In this document: positions 25,527 through 34,250 of the stretch, in pieces
How the letters are laid out: each line of letters starts with the position of its first letter
Position numbering within the stretch: the first letter of the stretch is position 1
Assembly (NCBI RefSeq): GCF_014873875.1
Contig: NZ_JADBEM010000001.1
Location: forward strand, 930,001-994,000
Direction: 5' to 3'
Length of the DNA: 64,000 nucleotides
DNA from: Actinopolymorpha pittospori
Lineage (GTDB): Bacteria > Actinomycetota > Actinomycetes > Propionibacteriales > Actinopolymorphaceae
The notes under the pieces: model-generated
Seen by the model: only the letters and a program-made list of their open reading frames with translations
Database searches by the model: none
What the model was told of the DNA's origin: nothing
Position numbers and translations under genes: made by a program

Positions 25527-25964
25527 ATGACCGAAGAGGAAGTCGCCGATCGCGGCGCCCCACACATGACAGGCGAGGAGGTCGCTGAGCGGCGTGCCAA
25601 GTGCCGTGAAGCGCTCAAACTCGGCGATCACGTCTGGCTGTACTTCGAGGAGATCCAACGCGAGCACCGGCCGGTGGACGCAGCCGGCCACCCCGCCTGG
25701 GTCGAGACGGTTACATGGCGGCCCCGTGAATGGTGGCCCGACGATGTCAACGACTGGGGCGAGAAGGAGAACCAGAAACGCTTCGCCGAGTGGATGCTCT
25801 AGGTCGATGGCCGCACGATCAAGACGGAATGCGTCCCGGAGTGTCACGACCACACCTACGCGCTGCGCTGGTCTGCGATCAAGCGACAGACCGGCAGCCC
25901 GGGGTGGGAGGCCGCGCCGGTCCACTGGTCTGACGGCGACGGCGAGCTCGAGTTCTGGCTGTAG
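25527..25964 (+). pseudogene. Small unknown gene with an in-frame TAG
   Basis: From ATG 25527 the frame gives MTEEEVADRG, LGDHVWLYFEEIQREHRPVD, HPAWVETVTWRPREWWPDD and FAEWML, then TAG at 25800-25802. The same frame then continues with equally protein-like sequence, VDGRTIKTECVPECHDHTYA, LRWSAIKRQTG and HWSDGDGELEFWL, to TAG 25962. Without the internal stop it would be a 145-residue, tryptophan-rich soluble protein. I recognise no family. A nonsense mutation is the simplest reading; readthrough or two separate peptides are less likely. Confidence 0.55.
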
Positions 25965-26137
25965 CCCGCGGCATTGCGCCCGGGCCCCGCCTACACACGG
26001 AAGCATGTCGTCCTCTGATCGACGCGCCCCCGGTGCCCGGTTCGGCGGACAAGATCCGGTTCGGCGAAGCCCTCATCAGACGGGCGCGGGCCGCGATCGC
26101 TCCCGCGTAGGGGTGACCGCCCGGTCAGAGTAGTTGA

Positions 26138-26167
26138 AGGTCTGCCAGCTTAGAAGCTGGCAGACCT
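26138..26167 (-). terminator. Strong terminator hairpin
   Basis: AGGTCTGCCAGCTT and its exact complement form a 14-base-pair stem with a two-base loop, 45 bases beyond the stop of the sugar dehydrogenase gene. Confidence 0.75.
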
Positions 26168-26211
26168 CCAACACGTCAGGGTCGGGCTCGGCTCCGATCA
26201 GCCCATCCCTG

Positions 26212-27483
26212 TCACCGCTTGCTGAATGTCACCTTGTGCAGCTCACTAATGGATCCGCCGATGGAGTCGGTTCCAGCGTAGATCTCACCGTCACTATCCA
26301 CCCCGAACGTCGTGATCCGGGCGGGCAGGCTGCCGATTTCCGCGGTCCGGACAGAGCCGTTGGTCCTCCGCTGGATGCCCCAGCTCTTCCCGGTGCAGTA
26401 GTCGGTCGCGACGTAGATGCCCGCCGCGATGTCCGCGAACTCCGCGCCGCGGTAGACGAACCCGCCGGTGACCGAGCACTCAGGCGCCGACCCGCCACTC
26501 TGGTAGGAGAACACCGGGTCGACGTACTTCTCCCTGTCGAGACACCGGGTCTCGTTGAAGAGGTTCGGGCCCTCCTTGCAGGACCAGCCCAGGTTCGCGG
26601 CCCGCTGCTTGGCTGCGAGGCGGTCGACCTCCTCGGTCTGGTTCTGCCCGACGTCACCGATCCAGAGCGAGCCGTCGGCCTGGTCGAAGGAGAACCGCCA
26701 CGGGTTCCGCAGCCCGTACGCCCAGATCTCGGGTCGGGCGTTCCGGCTCCTCGCGAACGGGTTGTCCCGCGGAATGCAGTAGAGCCGGCCGTCGCAGACG
26801 TGCATCACGTCGAGGCGCAGAACCTTGCCGAGCAGTTGGGTCAGATCCTGCGCTGTATCGAACGGATCACCCGAACCGCCGCCGTCGCCCAGACTCCAGT
26901 ACAGGTAGCCGTCGGGGCCGAACGCGATCTGCCCGCCGTTGTGGTTGCTGAACTGCGCGTGCGGCTGGATGATGAGCACTTCCTCGGTACCGGACGGAAC
27001 CGTTGACTGTGCCGGGTCGGCGAGCTTGAACCGGGACAGCGTGACCGCTCCGTCGGGAAGCGCGGTGTAGACGATGAACAGCGTGCGCGTCTCGCGGAAG
27101 TTGGGTGAGGTTGCGATGCCCAACAGACCGCGTTCGTTGCCGTTGATGTTGACCCGGTTGGTGATGTCGAGGTAAGGCTGCGGGGCCACACCTTCGCCTG
27201 GCCGGAAGACGCGGACGACGCCGCTCTTGTCAACCACGAGCATCCGGTTGCTGCCATCGTCGGGTGCGACCATGGCGCTGATCCGCCCCAGGTTGGACGC
27301 GACGGCCGTGGTGCTGACCGTGAGCTGGGATGGATCCGGTGTCGTCTTGGCCGTGGAGGGGGTGCTTGCCGAAGCCTGGGCCGCCAGTGCCGAGCTTCCT
27401 GCCAGCGGCACGATCAGGGCGGCAAGCGCCGCCGCCATTCGGGTACGTCCGGTGAACCGCCGAGATCCTGAGCTGCCTGTCAT
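26212..27483 (-). CDS. PQQ-type sugar dehydrogenase (glucose/sorbosone family), secreted
   Basis: A 423-residue secreted six-bladed propeller. A signal peptide is followed by GRISAMVAPDDGSNRMLVVD, YLDITNRVNINGNERGLLGI, AQFSNHNGGQIAFGPDGYLY (NHNGGQ motif with the catalytic-site histidine), LGDGGGSGDPFDTAQD, AYGLRNPWRFSFD and WIGDVGQNQTEEVD. These match soluble glucose dehydrogenase-like proteins. ATG 27483 is preceded by GGAGG and is preferred to 27615. No PQQ synthesis gene is in the window, and many actinobacterial members of the fold have no proven activity, so the substrate is open. Confidence 0.88.
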   Translation of the reverse strand: MTGSSGSRRFTGRTRMAAALAALIVPLAGSSALAAQASASTPSTAKTTPDPSQLTVSTTAVASNLGRISAMVAPDDGSNRMLVVDKSGVVRVFRPGEGVAPQPYLDITNRVNINGNERGLLGIATSPNFRETRTLFIVYTALPDGAVTLSRFKLADPAQSTVPSGTEEVLIIQPHAQFSNHNGGQIAFGPDGYLYWSLGDGGGSGDPFDTAQDLTQLLGKVLRLDVMHVCDGRLYCIPRDNPFARSRNARPEIWAYGLRNPWRFSFDQADGSLWIGDVGQNQTEEVDRLAAKQRAANLGWSCKEGPNLFNETRCLDREKYVDPVFSYQSGGSAPECSVTGGFVYRGAEFADIAAGIYVATDYCTGKSWGIQRRTNGSVRTAEIGSLPARITTFGVDSDGEIYAGTDSIGGSISELHKVTFSKR

Positions 27484-27692
27484 GCTGCCTCCAGAATTGG
27501 GGACGTCGTGACGTGCAAGAGGGTCCTTCTTGTTCACGGGCAGCGTGCGCGGGAAGTTCGACGCCCCTCCCACTGTCACGGGAATGTGGCCGGACCTGGC
27601 CACCAGCCACCGCACCGCGACATGCGTGGGCGGGCCAGTGCTACCCCGGGGTCACCTTTGATGCCGGTCTGCGCAACCCGTCGCGTGTCCAC

Positions 27693-27933
27693 ACTCAGGC
27701 TGTGTGGCTCGGCGCCGCCTGGCAGGCCCCGCAAGGCGCCGACGCTGTGGGTTCAGGAGCCGTGTGATTGGGCCACTCCGGCCACCTCGCGCCGTGACTT
27801 GACCTCCAGCTTGGCCAGGCCTCTGAGAGCTGATGGGAGGTCACCTGAGCGCTCAGTGACCATGGCACGCGCCTGGAAGCGATTCGCAGGTTGGACGTGT
27901 TGTAAGAAACGTCTGGCAGCTGCTCCAACAGGT
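27693..27933 (-). pseudogene. Decayed partial copy of the luxR gene at 31079
   Basis: Bases 27693-27815 match 31019-31141 (the 3' end and downstream flank of the LuxR-type gene). Bases 27817-27933 match 31731-31848 from the same gene. The intervening 590 bases are missing and both blocks carry scattered substitutions. It is therefore a second, internally deleted copy in the same orientation, not a functional gene. Confidence 0.8.
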
Positions 27934-27984
27934 CAAGACGACACGTCTTGCAAGCTCGGCGGTGCTGGGGACCCCGCCGCTTTT

Positions 27985-28002
27985 TTCGAACTTTTGTTCG
28001 AA
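27985..28002. promoter_or_regulatory. LexA (SOS) box-like palindrome
   Basis: TTCGAACTTTTGTTCGAA is a perfect palindrome with four-base centre and contains TCGAAC-N4-GTTCGA, the mycobacterial/actinobacterial LexA consensus. No intact SOS gene is adjacent. A T-run on its left side argues against it being a simple rightward terminator. Confidence 0.55.
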
Positions 28003-28049
28003 CCGGATGGGTGCGGGCAGCACCGCAGGCACGGGAAGCAGGGCACCGA

Positions 28050-28750
28050 CGGGTACGAGGTGCCGACCGGTGGGCGCCGGCAGCAGCCCGAGGACGCCGT
28101 GGACGCCATCCACCTCCATGTGCGCCAGACCGCCGAATCCGGGATCTACTCGGACTCGAAGTTGCCCTTGTCGAGATCGATGGGTTGCAGGATGAAGGTC
28201 ACGCCACGCATCGTGAGCTGGATCCCGAAGTCCTCGAGCTCTCGGCTGATGCTCTGCGCCGCGGCTGGCCTTGAAACGACCTGAGCCGAGTGTCCGCCGT
28301 CCTCTCCGTCGACTGGCTCATTGCGAAGTCGTATCTGGCGGGGACCGGGTGGTCGCGAGGCACACGTGCCGGCTCGGCCTCGGTCAACGGTCGGCCAGCC
28401 CGACGCTGGGCGCGCGCGTCCTGGTAGGAGAACCACAGCTGTCCGAGCGACAGTTCGCCCTCGCGGAGGTCCGCCGGAGCGAGGTCCTCCTCGAGTTGTC
28501 GCTCCACCAGGTCCAGGTCGGCCGCCTCCAGGGCGGCCCAGGCGTGTTTGTGGCGGTCGTGGGCTTCGACAACGTGGCGATCGCCCGGGCGTGCTACCCC
28601 GAATTGACAACCGTCGACCAGAACAACCAACGACTGGCCGAGTGGAGTCTCGCCACTCCTGAAGGCCCTGGAGGGCGACACGAGCCTTCACGCTGGCCGA
28701 CGGCAGACCGTCGTCGAGCCGCAATTGGTCGTTCGGGAGTCGACCTAGAC
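28050..28750. other. Protein-like remnants, unassigned
   Basis: Several short frames look coding but none is complete. On the minus strand, ISRELEDFGIQLTMRGVTFI ending LQPIDLDKGNFESE (stop near 28146) and, further upstream, HKHAWAALEAADLDLVERQL with LREGELSLGQLWFSYQDARA (about 28390-28570). I recognise no family for either. The stretch follows the LexA-like box and precedes the LCP gene stop. Confidence 0.35.
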
Positions 28751-28850
28751 CATCCCTAAGATCCTCCGGGGAGTGGACGACAGTCCCACCCCGGAAGCGC
28801 AGACGAGTTCCGCTGTGGCGATGTAGGAGTCAGTCGTGCACCGCGCAGCC

Positions 28851-30392
28851 TCAGCGCGGGCGGTAGGCACAGGCGTCGTCGAGTGTGGTTGCGGGGTTGC
28901 TTCCAGTTTCGTTGCCCGCTTCGACAACGTGGACTGCCAAGCCACGGCCTGCCGCCTGGATCGGGGCTCGCGCGGCTTCATCCTTGTGCTCGCCGGCCTC
29001 GATAGCCTCCCTCGTCTTTGCGCGAATGAAGTTGTAGTCGGGGTCGGAGTGCTTGATGAGGCTGCTGTCGAAGACGAGGTTGGAAATGTTGGCGGTCTTG
29101 ACTTTGACAGCTAGGTCGACGAACGCCGGCAAGAGGGAGCGCGGCACATCGGTCATCGCGAGATTCCGCGACGCGTCCGCGATCTTCTCGTACCTCGTGA
29201 GAAGCCGGGACGGACTCGCTTGCCTTATGATCGCGTGTATCGCGCAACGCTGGCGGCGCATCCGGTCGTAGTCATCTGTACCCCAGCGTGTGCGGGTGTA
29301 CCACAGGGCACTGGGACCGTCGAGATGTTTGTTGGGTCCGGGGCTGATCCAGCCCAGCGGCGGAGTACCTGATGCCTCGTCGCCCCCGAGAGGAACTGGC
29401 TCGTTGACGTTGACCGTGATCCCGCCGAGCGCGTCGACCAGTTTCTCGAAGCCGTCAATGTTGAGTAGAACGTAGTAGTCGATCTCTTGCCCGAGCGCCG
29501 CGCCGACTGCCAGCTTGAGCGTGTCCGCTCCGGGATTGTCTGACTTCAGCAGGCCGGGATGCTGCTGTGGGACGTTCTCATAAATGGCAGTGAGCATGTA
29601 CTCCAGTTCTTCTGCGGAGTTCTTGAACTCTCGTCCCGGGTCGAAGATCCCGTTGGGGTAGGCCTTCGCGAGCTTCGAGTTCTTCGGGAACGGCACCCGC
29701 TCGAGGTTCCGGGGCAGGCTGATCAGCGCCGTGTCGCCGGTCTTGGTGCTGATACTCGCGAGCATTACCGTATCCGTGCGTATTCCGGTGCGGTCAGATT
29801 TCCCATCACCGCCGAGCAGAAGGACGTTAACCCGATCTCGACCCGCCCACGGATTCCCTGGCGCCACCTGTCCGGGTTTCGTCTCACTCCTGATCTCCTC
29901 AGCCTCCTTGAACGCCGAACTCACCAGTTCTTTCTGCGCGCCAGCCAACCGTGACACGTAGGTCAAGGGGACGGCGACCATGACGACGAGCGCACAGACA
30001 AGCAATGCGCCGCCGATCCGGAAGGGTAAGGAGATCTGCCGTGGCCGAAGTGAGCGGTAGGTCCCTACGATCGTGACGACCCAAACGAGCAGGATGATCA
30101 GCAGAATCGGCGGGAGGCTGTTCAGGACCCCCATGTTCAATGCCAGGTGGATCAGTTCTCGTCTCATGAAGAGGCCGGCATATACCGCTGACAGAAACAT
30201 GGCAGCAGTGGCACCGAGAACGAGTCCGCCAAGCCGTCGCCGGCCGGCGACAATGAGCCCAAGTCCGGGTAGGACGGTTCCGGCAATCGTGAGTCCGAGA
30301 GCGGCGCCGATTCTCCGCTCAGGCCGATCTTTATGTCCCACCGTAATGCGGGAGACGGTTTCACCTTTTGAGGAATGACGAGGCGCGGTCAC
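28851..30392 (-). CDS. LytR-CpsA-Psr (LCP) family cell-envelope ligase
   Basis: A 513-residue membrane protein with three hydrophobic segments in the first 140 residues (LGLTIAGTVLPGLGLIVAGR, LGATAAMFLSAVYAGLF, ILLIILLVWVVTIVG) and another near 150. The extracytoplasmic LCP domain begins near residue 180: NVLLLGGDGKSDRTGIRTDT, TALISLPRNLERVPFP, YYVLLNIDGFEKLVDALGGI and LWYTRTRWGTDDYDRMRRQR, with the usual acidic and arginine residues that hold the polyprenyl phosphate. LCP enzymes transfer glycopolymers from lipid carriers to peptidoglycan. GGAGGG lies just before GTG 30392. A scrap of a sugar aminotransferase-like gene lies upstream, hinting at a lost polysaccharide locus. Confidence 0.9.
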   Translation of the reverse strand: MTAPRHSSKGETVSRITVGHKDRPERRIGAALGLTIAGTVLPGLGLIVAGRRRLGGLVLGATAAMFLSAVYAGLFMRRELIHLALNMGVLNSLPPILLIILLVWVVTIVGTYRSLRPRQISLPFRIGGALLVCALVVMVAVPLTYVSRLAGAQKELVSSAFKEAEEIRSETKPGQVAPGNPWAGRDRVNVLLLGGDGKSDRTGIRTDTVMLASISTKTGDTALISLPRNLERVPFPKNSKLAKAYPNGIFDPGREFKNSAEELEYMLTAIYENVPQQHPGLLKSDNPGADTLKLAVGAALGQEIDYYVLLNIDGFEKLVDALGGITVNVNEPVPLGGDEASGTPPLGWISPGPNKHLDGPSALWYTRTRWGTDDYDRMRRQRCAIHAIIRQASPSRLLTRYEKIADASRNLAMTDVPRSLLPAFVDLAVKVKTANISNLVFDSSLIKHSDPDYNFIRAKTREAIEAGEHKDEAARAPIQAAGRGLAVHVVEAGNETGSNPATTLDDACAYRPR

Positions 30393-30454
30393 GGTACCCT
30401 CCGGAGCGGTGACGGCACAGCTCGGCTGGTTTCAGACGGGACATTCTGCAATAC

Positions 30455-30670
30455 ATTTGTGCGTGGGCCGCGCGACAACCACTCCGAACGGGGAGCGTCG
30501 ACGGCGGCCGTGATCTCGTCTTCACCGATGTCGGACTCGGCGAGCGGAAGTGTTGGCTTGACCATCAGCCCGGATACCTCTCCTGAATGCAGTAGTTCGC
30601 GTATGCCCATGGCGACCTGACCGGAAACTACGGCCTGCCGGCCTCGTACCAGGTCATCCTTTCCGAGCAT
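30455..30670 (-). pseudogene. DegT/DnrJ aminotransferase N-terminal scrap
   Basis: The minus strand reads KPTLPLAESDIGEDEITAAV then DAPRSEWLSRGPRTN, very like the start of DegT/DnrJ/EryC1 sugar aminotransferases (P-x-DIxEEEIxAVxxVLRSGWLTxGP). The resemblance stops at once and the frame ends near the LCP start. Only about 40 recognisable residues remain, without the PLP lysine. Confidence 0.55.
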
Positions 30671-31018
30671 TTGCGCATGCTAAGTAGCAGGCGGGAACTT
30701 CTGCCGACACCTGGAGCGCTTCGAGCACCGTCCCACCACAGGACACCTTGATAAGGAGTGGCGACCGCAAGGAGCCGCGTCCTCTCCGCGCCTGCCGGAA
30801 TCACCGATCCCCGTCTACCGACACGGGGCCGAGGAACCGGTGTGGCACATTGACTCTGGAGGCAGCCAGGTCAGCGCGGTGCCCTGGGAGATCTGGGGAA
30901 GACGGACAGCCCCGCTGTCCCGGCGCTAGCTATGAGTAGGGTCAGTGCCGCGTCCGCCTGCCGCCACGCCGCGTGGGCGTGCTGTGGGTGCTCCCGTCAT
31001 GCCCGTCGTATATCCGCA
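30671..31018. other. No recognisable gene
   Basis: No intact gene. A short plus-strand piece near 30805 (VYRHGAEEPVWHIDSGGSQV) looks protein-like but is unassigned. The last 60 bases before the LuxR stop belong to the segment shared with 27693. Confidence 0.3.
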
Positions 31019-31078
31019 CTCAGGCTGTGTGGCTCGGCGTCGCCTGGCAGGCCCTTCAGGGTGTCGAGGAGGGCGGGC

Positions 31079-33973
31079 TCAGGAGCGGTGCGCTTGGGCC
31101 ACCCCGGCCACCTCGCGCCGTGACTTGACCTCCAGCTTGGCTACGATGTGGGAGACGTGGGTCTCAACGGTGCGCCGGGACAGGACCAGGGCGTCGGCGA
31201 TGTCGGGATTGGACAAGCCCGCGGCGACCAGTTCGGTGACCTTCTGTTCTGTGTCGGTCAGTGCGATCCATCCGGTGCGGGGGCGTCCCCGGGCACCGCG
31301 CACTCCGAGCCGCACCCCGTGGACGCGGAGTCTGGCCGCGGCGCGGCGGGAGTCCCATACGGCGCCGATATCGGTGTAGGTCAGCATCGCGTCGTTGAGC
31401 GCGTCCCGGGCTGGGTCGCCCTGCCCGGCGCTGGCCAGAAGGTCCGCGGCGTCCTCCAGGGCCTGGGCCATCTCGGCCGGGCGGCCGACCTTGCGGTAGT
31501 AGCCGGCGGCGTCCAACACCAGGGCCGGGTCGAAACCCAGCAGTCCGTGGCACCACATGCGGGCCGCTGCCACCCGCGGCAGTCGGCTTCTCGCCTCATC
31601 CGCTTCGACACAGGCGACGGCGCGCTCGGCGACTTCGCGGTCACCCGCGGCCAGGGCGAGCCGAACCAGCAGGGGAAGCACCCTCGCACGGTCCGCCATC
31701 ACCTCATAGGACGAATCGAGGACCTCCTGCAGGCCGCTGAGAGCTGATGGAAGGTCACCCGAGCGCTCAGTGACCATGGCACGCGCCTGGAAGCGATACG
31801 CAAGGTTGGCCTTGTTGTAAGAGGTGGCGGGTAGCTCCTCCAACAGGTGCAGATGATGGCGCGCCACCGCCTGCTCGTCGCGGTGCGCGGTAACGACGGC
31901 GGCGACGCCGTGCGTGAGGGCGACGAGCTGGCGATGCGTGGCGTCGTCATCGGACAGCGTGGCGAGTTCGGTGAGCGCATCGTCCCAGCGTCCGGTGTAA
32001 AGGGCGAGTTCTCCGGCACGTACCGTGCTCGGGCCGAGGCGGGTGTTACCCGTCCGTTCCGCCAGAGCGCGCGCGTCGGCGAGGACCTCTCGGGCCTGGG
32101 TGAACCGGTCCATGTCGAGCAGCAGCCCTGCCTGGTTGCCCTGCATCAGCAGGCGCAGATCGAGCAGTTCGGGGTCGGAGCCGGTCAGGGCGATGCCGCG
32201 GGTGAGATGGTCGAGGGCACCCTCCAGGTCCTGACGGTTCCACTGCGCGACCGAGAGAATGTGGCGGGTGTAGGCGATGGACATGGCGTCGGACAGCTGG
32301 GTGCCGACGACCAGGACGGCAGCGGCCTCGGCGGCGGCCTCCTCGGATCTGCCCAGGTGCATCAGGGCGAAGACGACGAAGACGCGTAGACGTGCGTGCC
32401 ACCTTGTGTCCGCATCCAGACCCGCCGCCACCTCCTGGACGATGGTCATCGCCTTCTGGTAGTCGGTCATCGCCTCTTCCGCCCGCGCGGTGCGTAGCAG
32501 GGCGTAGCCCAGAATCCAGGCGGCCCGCCCCCTTTGCTCCGCGTCGCCGGCGTGGGCCAGGACTCGCTGTGCGGCACGCTTGGCCTGCTCGTAGTCGGCG
32601 GCGAGGAAGGCTGCTGAGGCGAGATGGTCCAGCAACACCAGGGTGCGCGCGTCGTCGGTACGGTGCGCCACGGCGCGTTGGAGGAGAGTCACCGCAGCGT
32701 CGGGAGCCCGGCGAGTCAGGGCTGCCGCATTGTCCGCCAGCCAGTCGACCTCCCACCCGTCCGTCGCATCCGCCGCTGGCAAAAGCTGCTCGGCGACGCG
32801 TTCCACCGAAGATCCCCGGGCGATGAGTGCCTGGGCGGCGTCCCGGTGCAGCGCGATGCGCAAGGCGGCAGGCACCAACGCGTACAGCGCCTGTCTGATC
32901 AGCCCGTGCCGGAAGCGCAGTCGGTCCCCGTCGGCCGGTTCGAGCACACCCGCGGCCACCGCCTCCCGCACCGGTGCGGTCAGGACCACCGCCGGACGGC
33001 CGAGCAGCACCGTCATATCCGTGATCGCGAAAGCGGGAGGGAGCAGGGCAGCGCTGCGCAGCACGTCCCTGGTCTCGGCGCTGAGAAAGGCCAGCCGGTC
33101 GGCGATCACCTCCGACAGCGACATCGACTCGAACTCGGCCCCACCGCGTTGACTCTCCGGTCGGGGCGGCGCCGTGGGACCCAGTTCGGATTCCTGCCCG
33201 TTGTCCTGCAGGGCCCCGGCGCGGATCAGGGCGTCCATGATCTCGCGTACGTAGAGGGGGTTGCCCGTCGCCAACTTGAGTCGGCCGAGCAGTCTCGGTC
33301 CCGCCGTACGTCCGCTGATCCGGCGGGCCAACTCGGCCACTTCGGGCTCCGACAGGCGTTCCAGGGTGAGAGTGGTTCCGGCGTGGTCGCGTACGTCACG
33401 GCGCAGAAGGTCAAGCTCGGCCCGCTGCGGGACCAGTCGGCAGGCGCCGATGAGCAGGAGGGGCCGCTGGAGTGCGGTGCGGCACAGCCGACGCCACACC
33501 AGCAGGGTCGCCTCGTCGGCCAACTGGAGATCGTCAAGCGCCAGCACAACCGGTCCCGCGGCGCACAGACGGTCGACGAGCACCAGCAGTTCCTCGGCCG
33601 CGGCGGTCACCGGATCGCCGGCGACGAGCCGGGCTCCGTGGTGGCTGCGCGCACCCTCAGATGTGGCATGAGCTGCCACCGCGTCGGTGTCGGCCCGCTG
33701 CCGGCCAGGCCCGAACACGTTGGCGAGGGTCTGCTGCACGACGGCAAGGGACAGGCGCTGATTGAGTTCGTCGCAGACGCCGTGACGGACGTCGAGTCCC
33801 TTGTCCAGGGCGTCGGCCAGGGCTGCGGCCAACAGCGCGCTCTTGCCGATCCCGGGTTCCCCCTGCAGCAGGATGACGCCGCCGAGCCCTTTGACGAGTT
33901 CTTCCATAAGGGAGGAGATCAGTTCCATGTGGTGCTGGCGCCCCACCAGAGTCTCCGCGACGCCGGAATGCAT
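31079..33973 (-). CDS. LuxR-family regulator with AAA ATPase (LAL type)
   Basis: A 964-residue regulator. The N-terminal AAA domain has VGRQHHMELISSLMEEL, Walker A GEPGIGKSALL and Walker B VVLALDDLQLAD. A long helical, TPR-like middle follows. The C-terminal LuxR helix-turn-helix has LTDTEQKVTELVAAGLSNPD then IADALVLSRRTVETHVSHIV. This is the MalT/LAL group, in which ATP and an effector control DNA binding. Inverted repeats stand 18 bases upstream of the start. It is divergent from a second LAL gene. A decayed copy of its 3' part lies at 27693. Confidence 0.9.
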   Translation of the reverse strand: MHSGVAETLVGRQHHMELISSLMEELVKGLGGVILLQGEPGIGKSALLAAALADALDKGLDVRHGVCDELNQRLSLAVVQQTLANVFGPGRQRADTDAVAAHATSEGARSHHGARLVAGDPVTAAAEELLVLVDRLCAAGPVVLALDDLQLADEATLLVWRRLCRTALQRPLLLIGACRLVPQRAELDLLRRDVRDHAGTTLTLERLSEPEVAELARRISGRTAGPRLLGRLKLATGNPLYVREIMDALIRAGALQDNGQESELGPTAPPRPESQRGGAEFESMSLSEVIADRLAFLSAETRDVLRSAALLPPAFAITDMTVLLGRPAVVLTAPVREAVAAGVLEPADGDRLRFRHGLIRQALYALVPAALRIALHRDAAQALIARGSSVERVAEQLLPAADATDGWEVDWLADNAAALTRRAPDAAVTLLQRAVAHRTDDARTLVLLDHLASAAFLAADYEQAKRAAQRVLAHAGDAEQRGRAAWILGYALLRTARAEEAMTDYQKAMTIVQEVAAGLDADTRWHARLRVFVVFALMHLGRSEEAAAEAAAVLVVGTQLSDAMSIAYTRHILSVAQWNRQDLEGALDHLTRGIALTGSDPELLDLRLLMQGNQAGLLLDMDRFTQAREVLADARALAERTGNTRLGPSTVRAGELALYTGRWDDALTELATLSDDDATHRQLVALTHGVAAVVTAHRDEQAVARHHLHLLEELPATSYNKANLAYRFQARAMVTERSGDLPSALSGLQEVLDSSYEVMADRARVLPLLVRLALAAGDREVAERAVACVEADEARSRLPRVAAARMWCHGLLGFDPALVLDAAGYYRKVGRPAEMAQALEDAADLLASAGQGDPARDALNDAMLTYTDIGAVWDSRRAAARLRVHGVRLGVRGARGRPRTGWIALTDTEQKVTELVAAGLSNPDIADALVLSRRTVETHVSHIVAKLEVKSRREVAGVAQAHRS

Positions 33974-33990
33974 GCCTAAAAGGCTAGCCG

Positions 33991-34017
33991 CATATGTTTG
34001 CGTCGTACAAGCATATG
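33991..34017. promoter_or_regulatory. Inverted repeat between divergent luxR-type genes
   Basis: CATATGTTTG and CAAGCATATG are complementary except at one position, separated by seven bases. The pair lies 18 bases upstream of one regulator and about 234 from the other, in an AT-rich pocket. It is a plausible LuxR-type or autoregulatory operator. Confidence 0.5.
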
Positions 34018-34250
34018 TCTGGTGGCCGGGCCGGCGCTCTGTAACCTACGTGAGGCCGCCGGATGTTCATCGGCGTGGCCGACGGAACGATCGTCTTTAC
34101 GCGATTCGGCGAGACGTGAGGCGATGCGCGGCATGAACGTCACCCAGCGTAGCGATCAGACCAGTACGCCCCCACGGCCACCGACGCCGGGCGTAGGCCC
34201 GGTCGCCCTCACTCGGCGCCCATCATCATCGGTATACGGTCAGCGGGGGT

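Noticed and set aside
27985..28002. The 18-base palindrome as an intrinsic terminator
   Set aside because: The T-run precedes rather than follows the hairpin on the plus strand and no intact gene ends just before it on either strand; the LexA consensus fits better.
32624..33979. A 451-residue plus-strand frame opposite the first LuxR gene
   Set aside because: Shadow frame; the minus strand shows Walker A/B and the helix-turn-helix.
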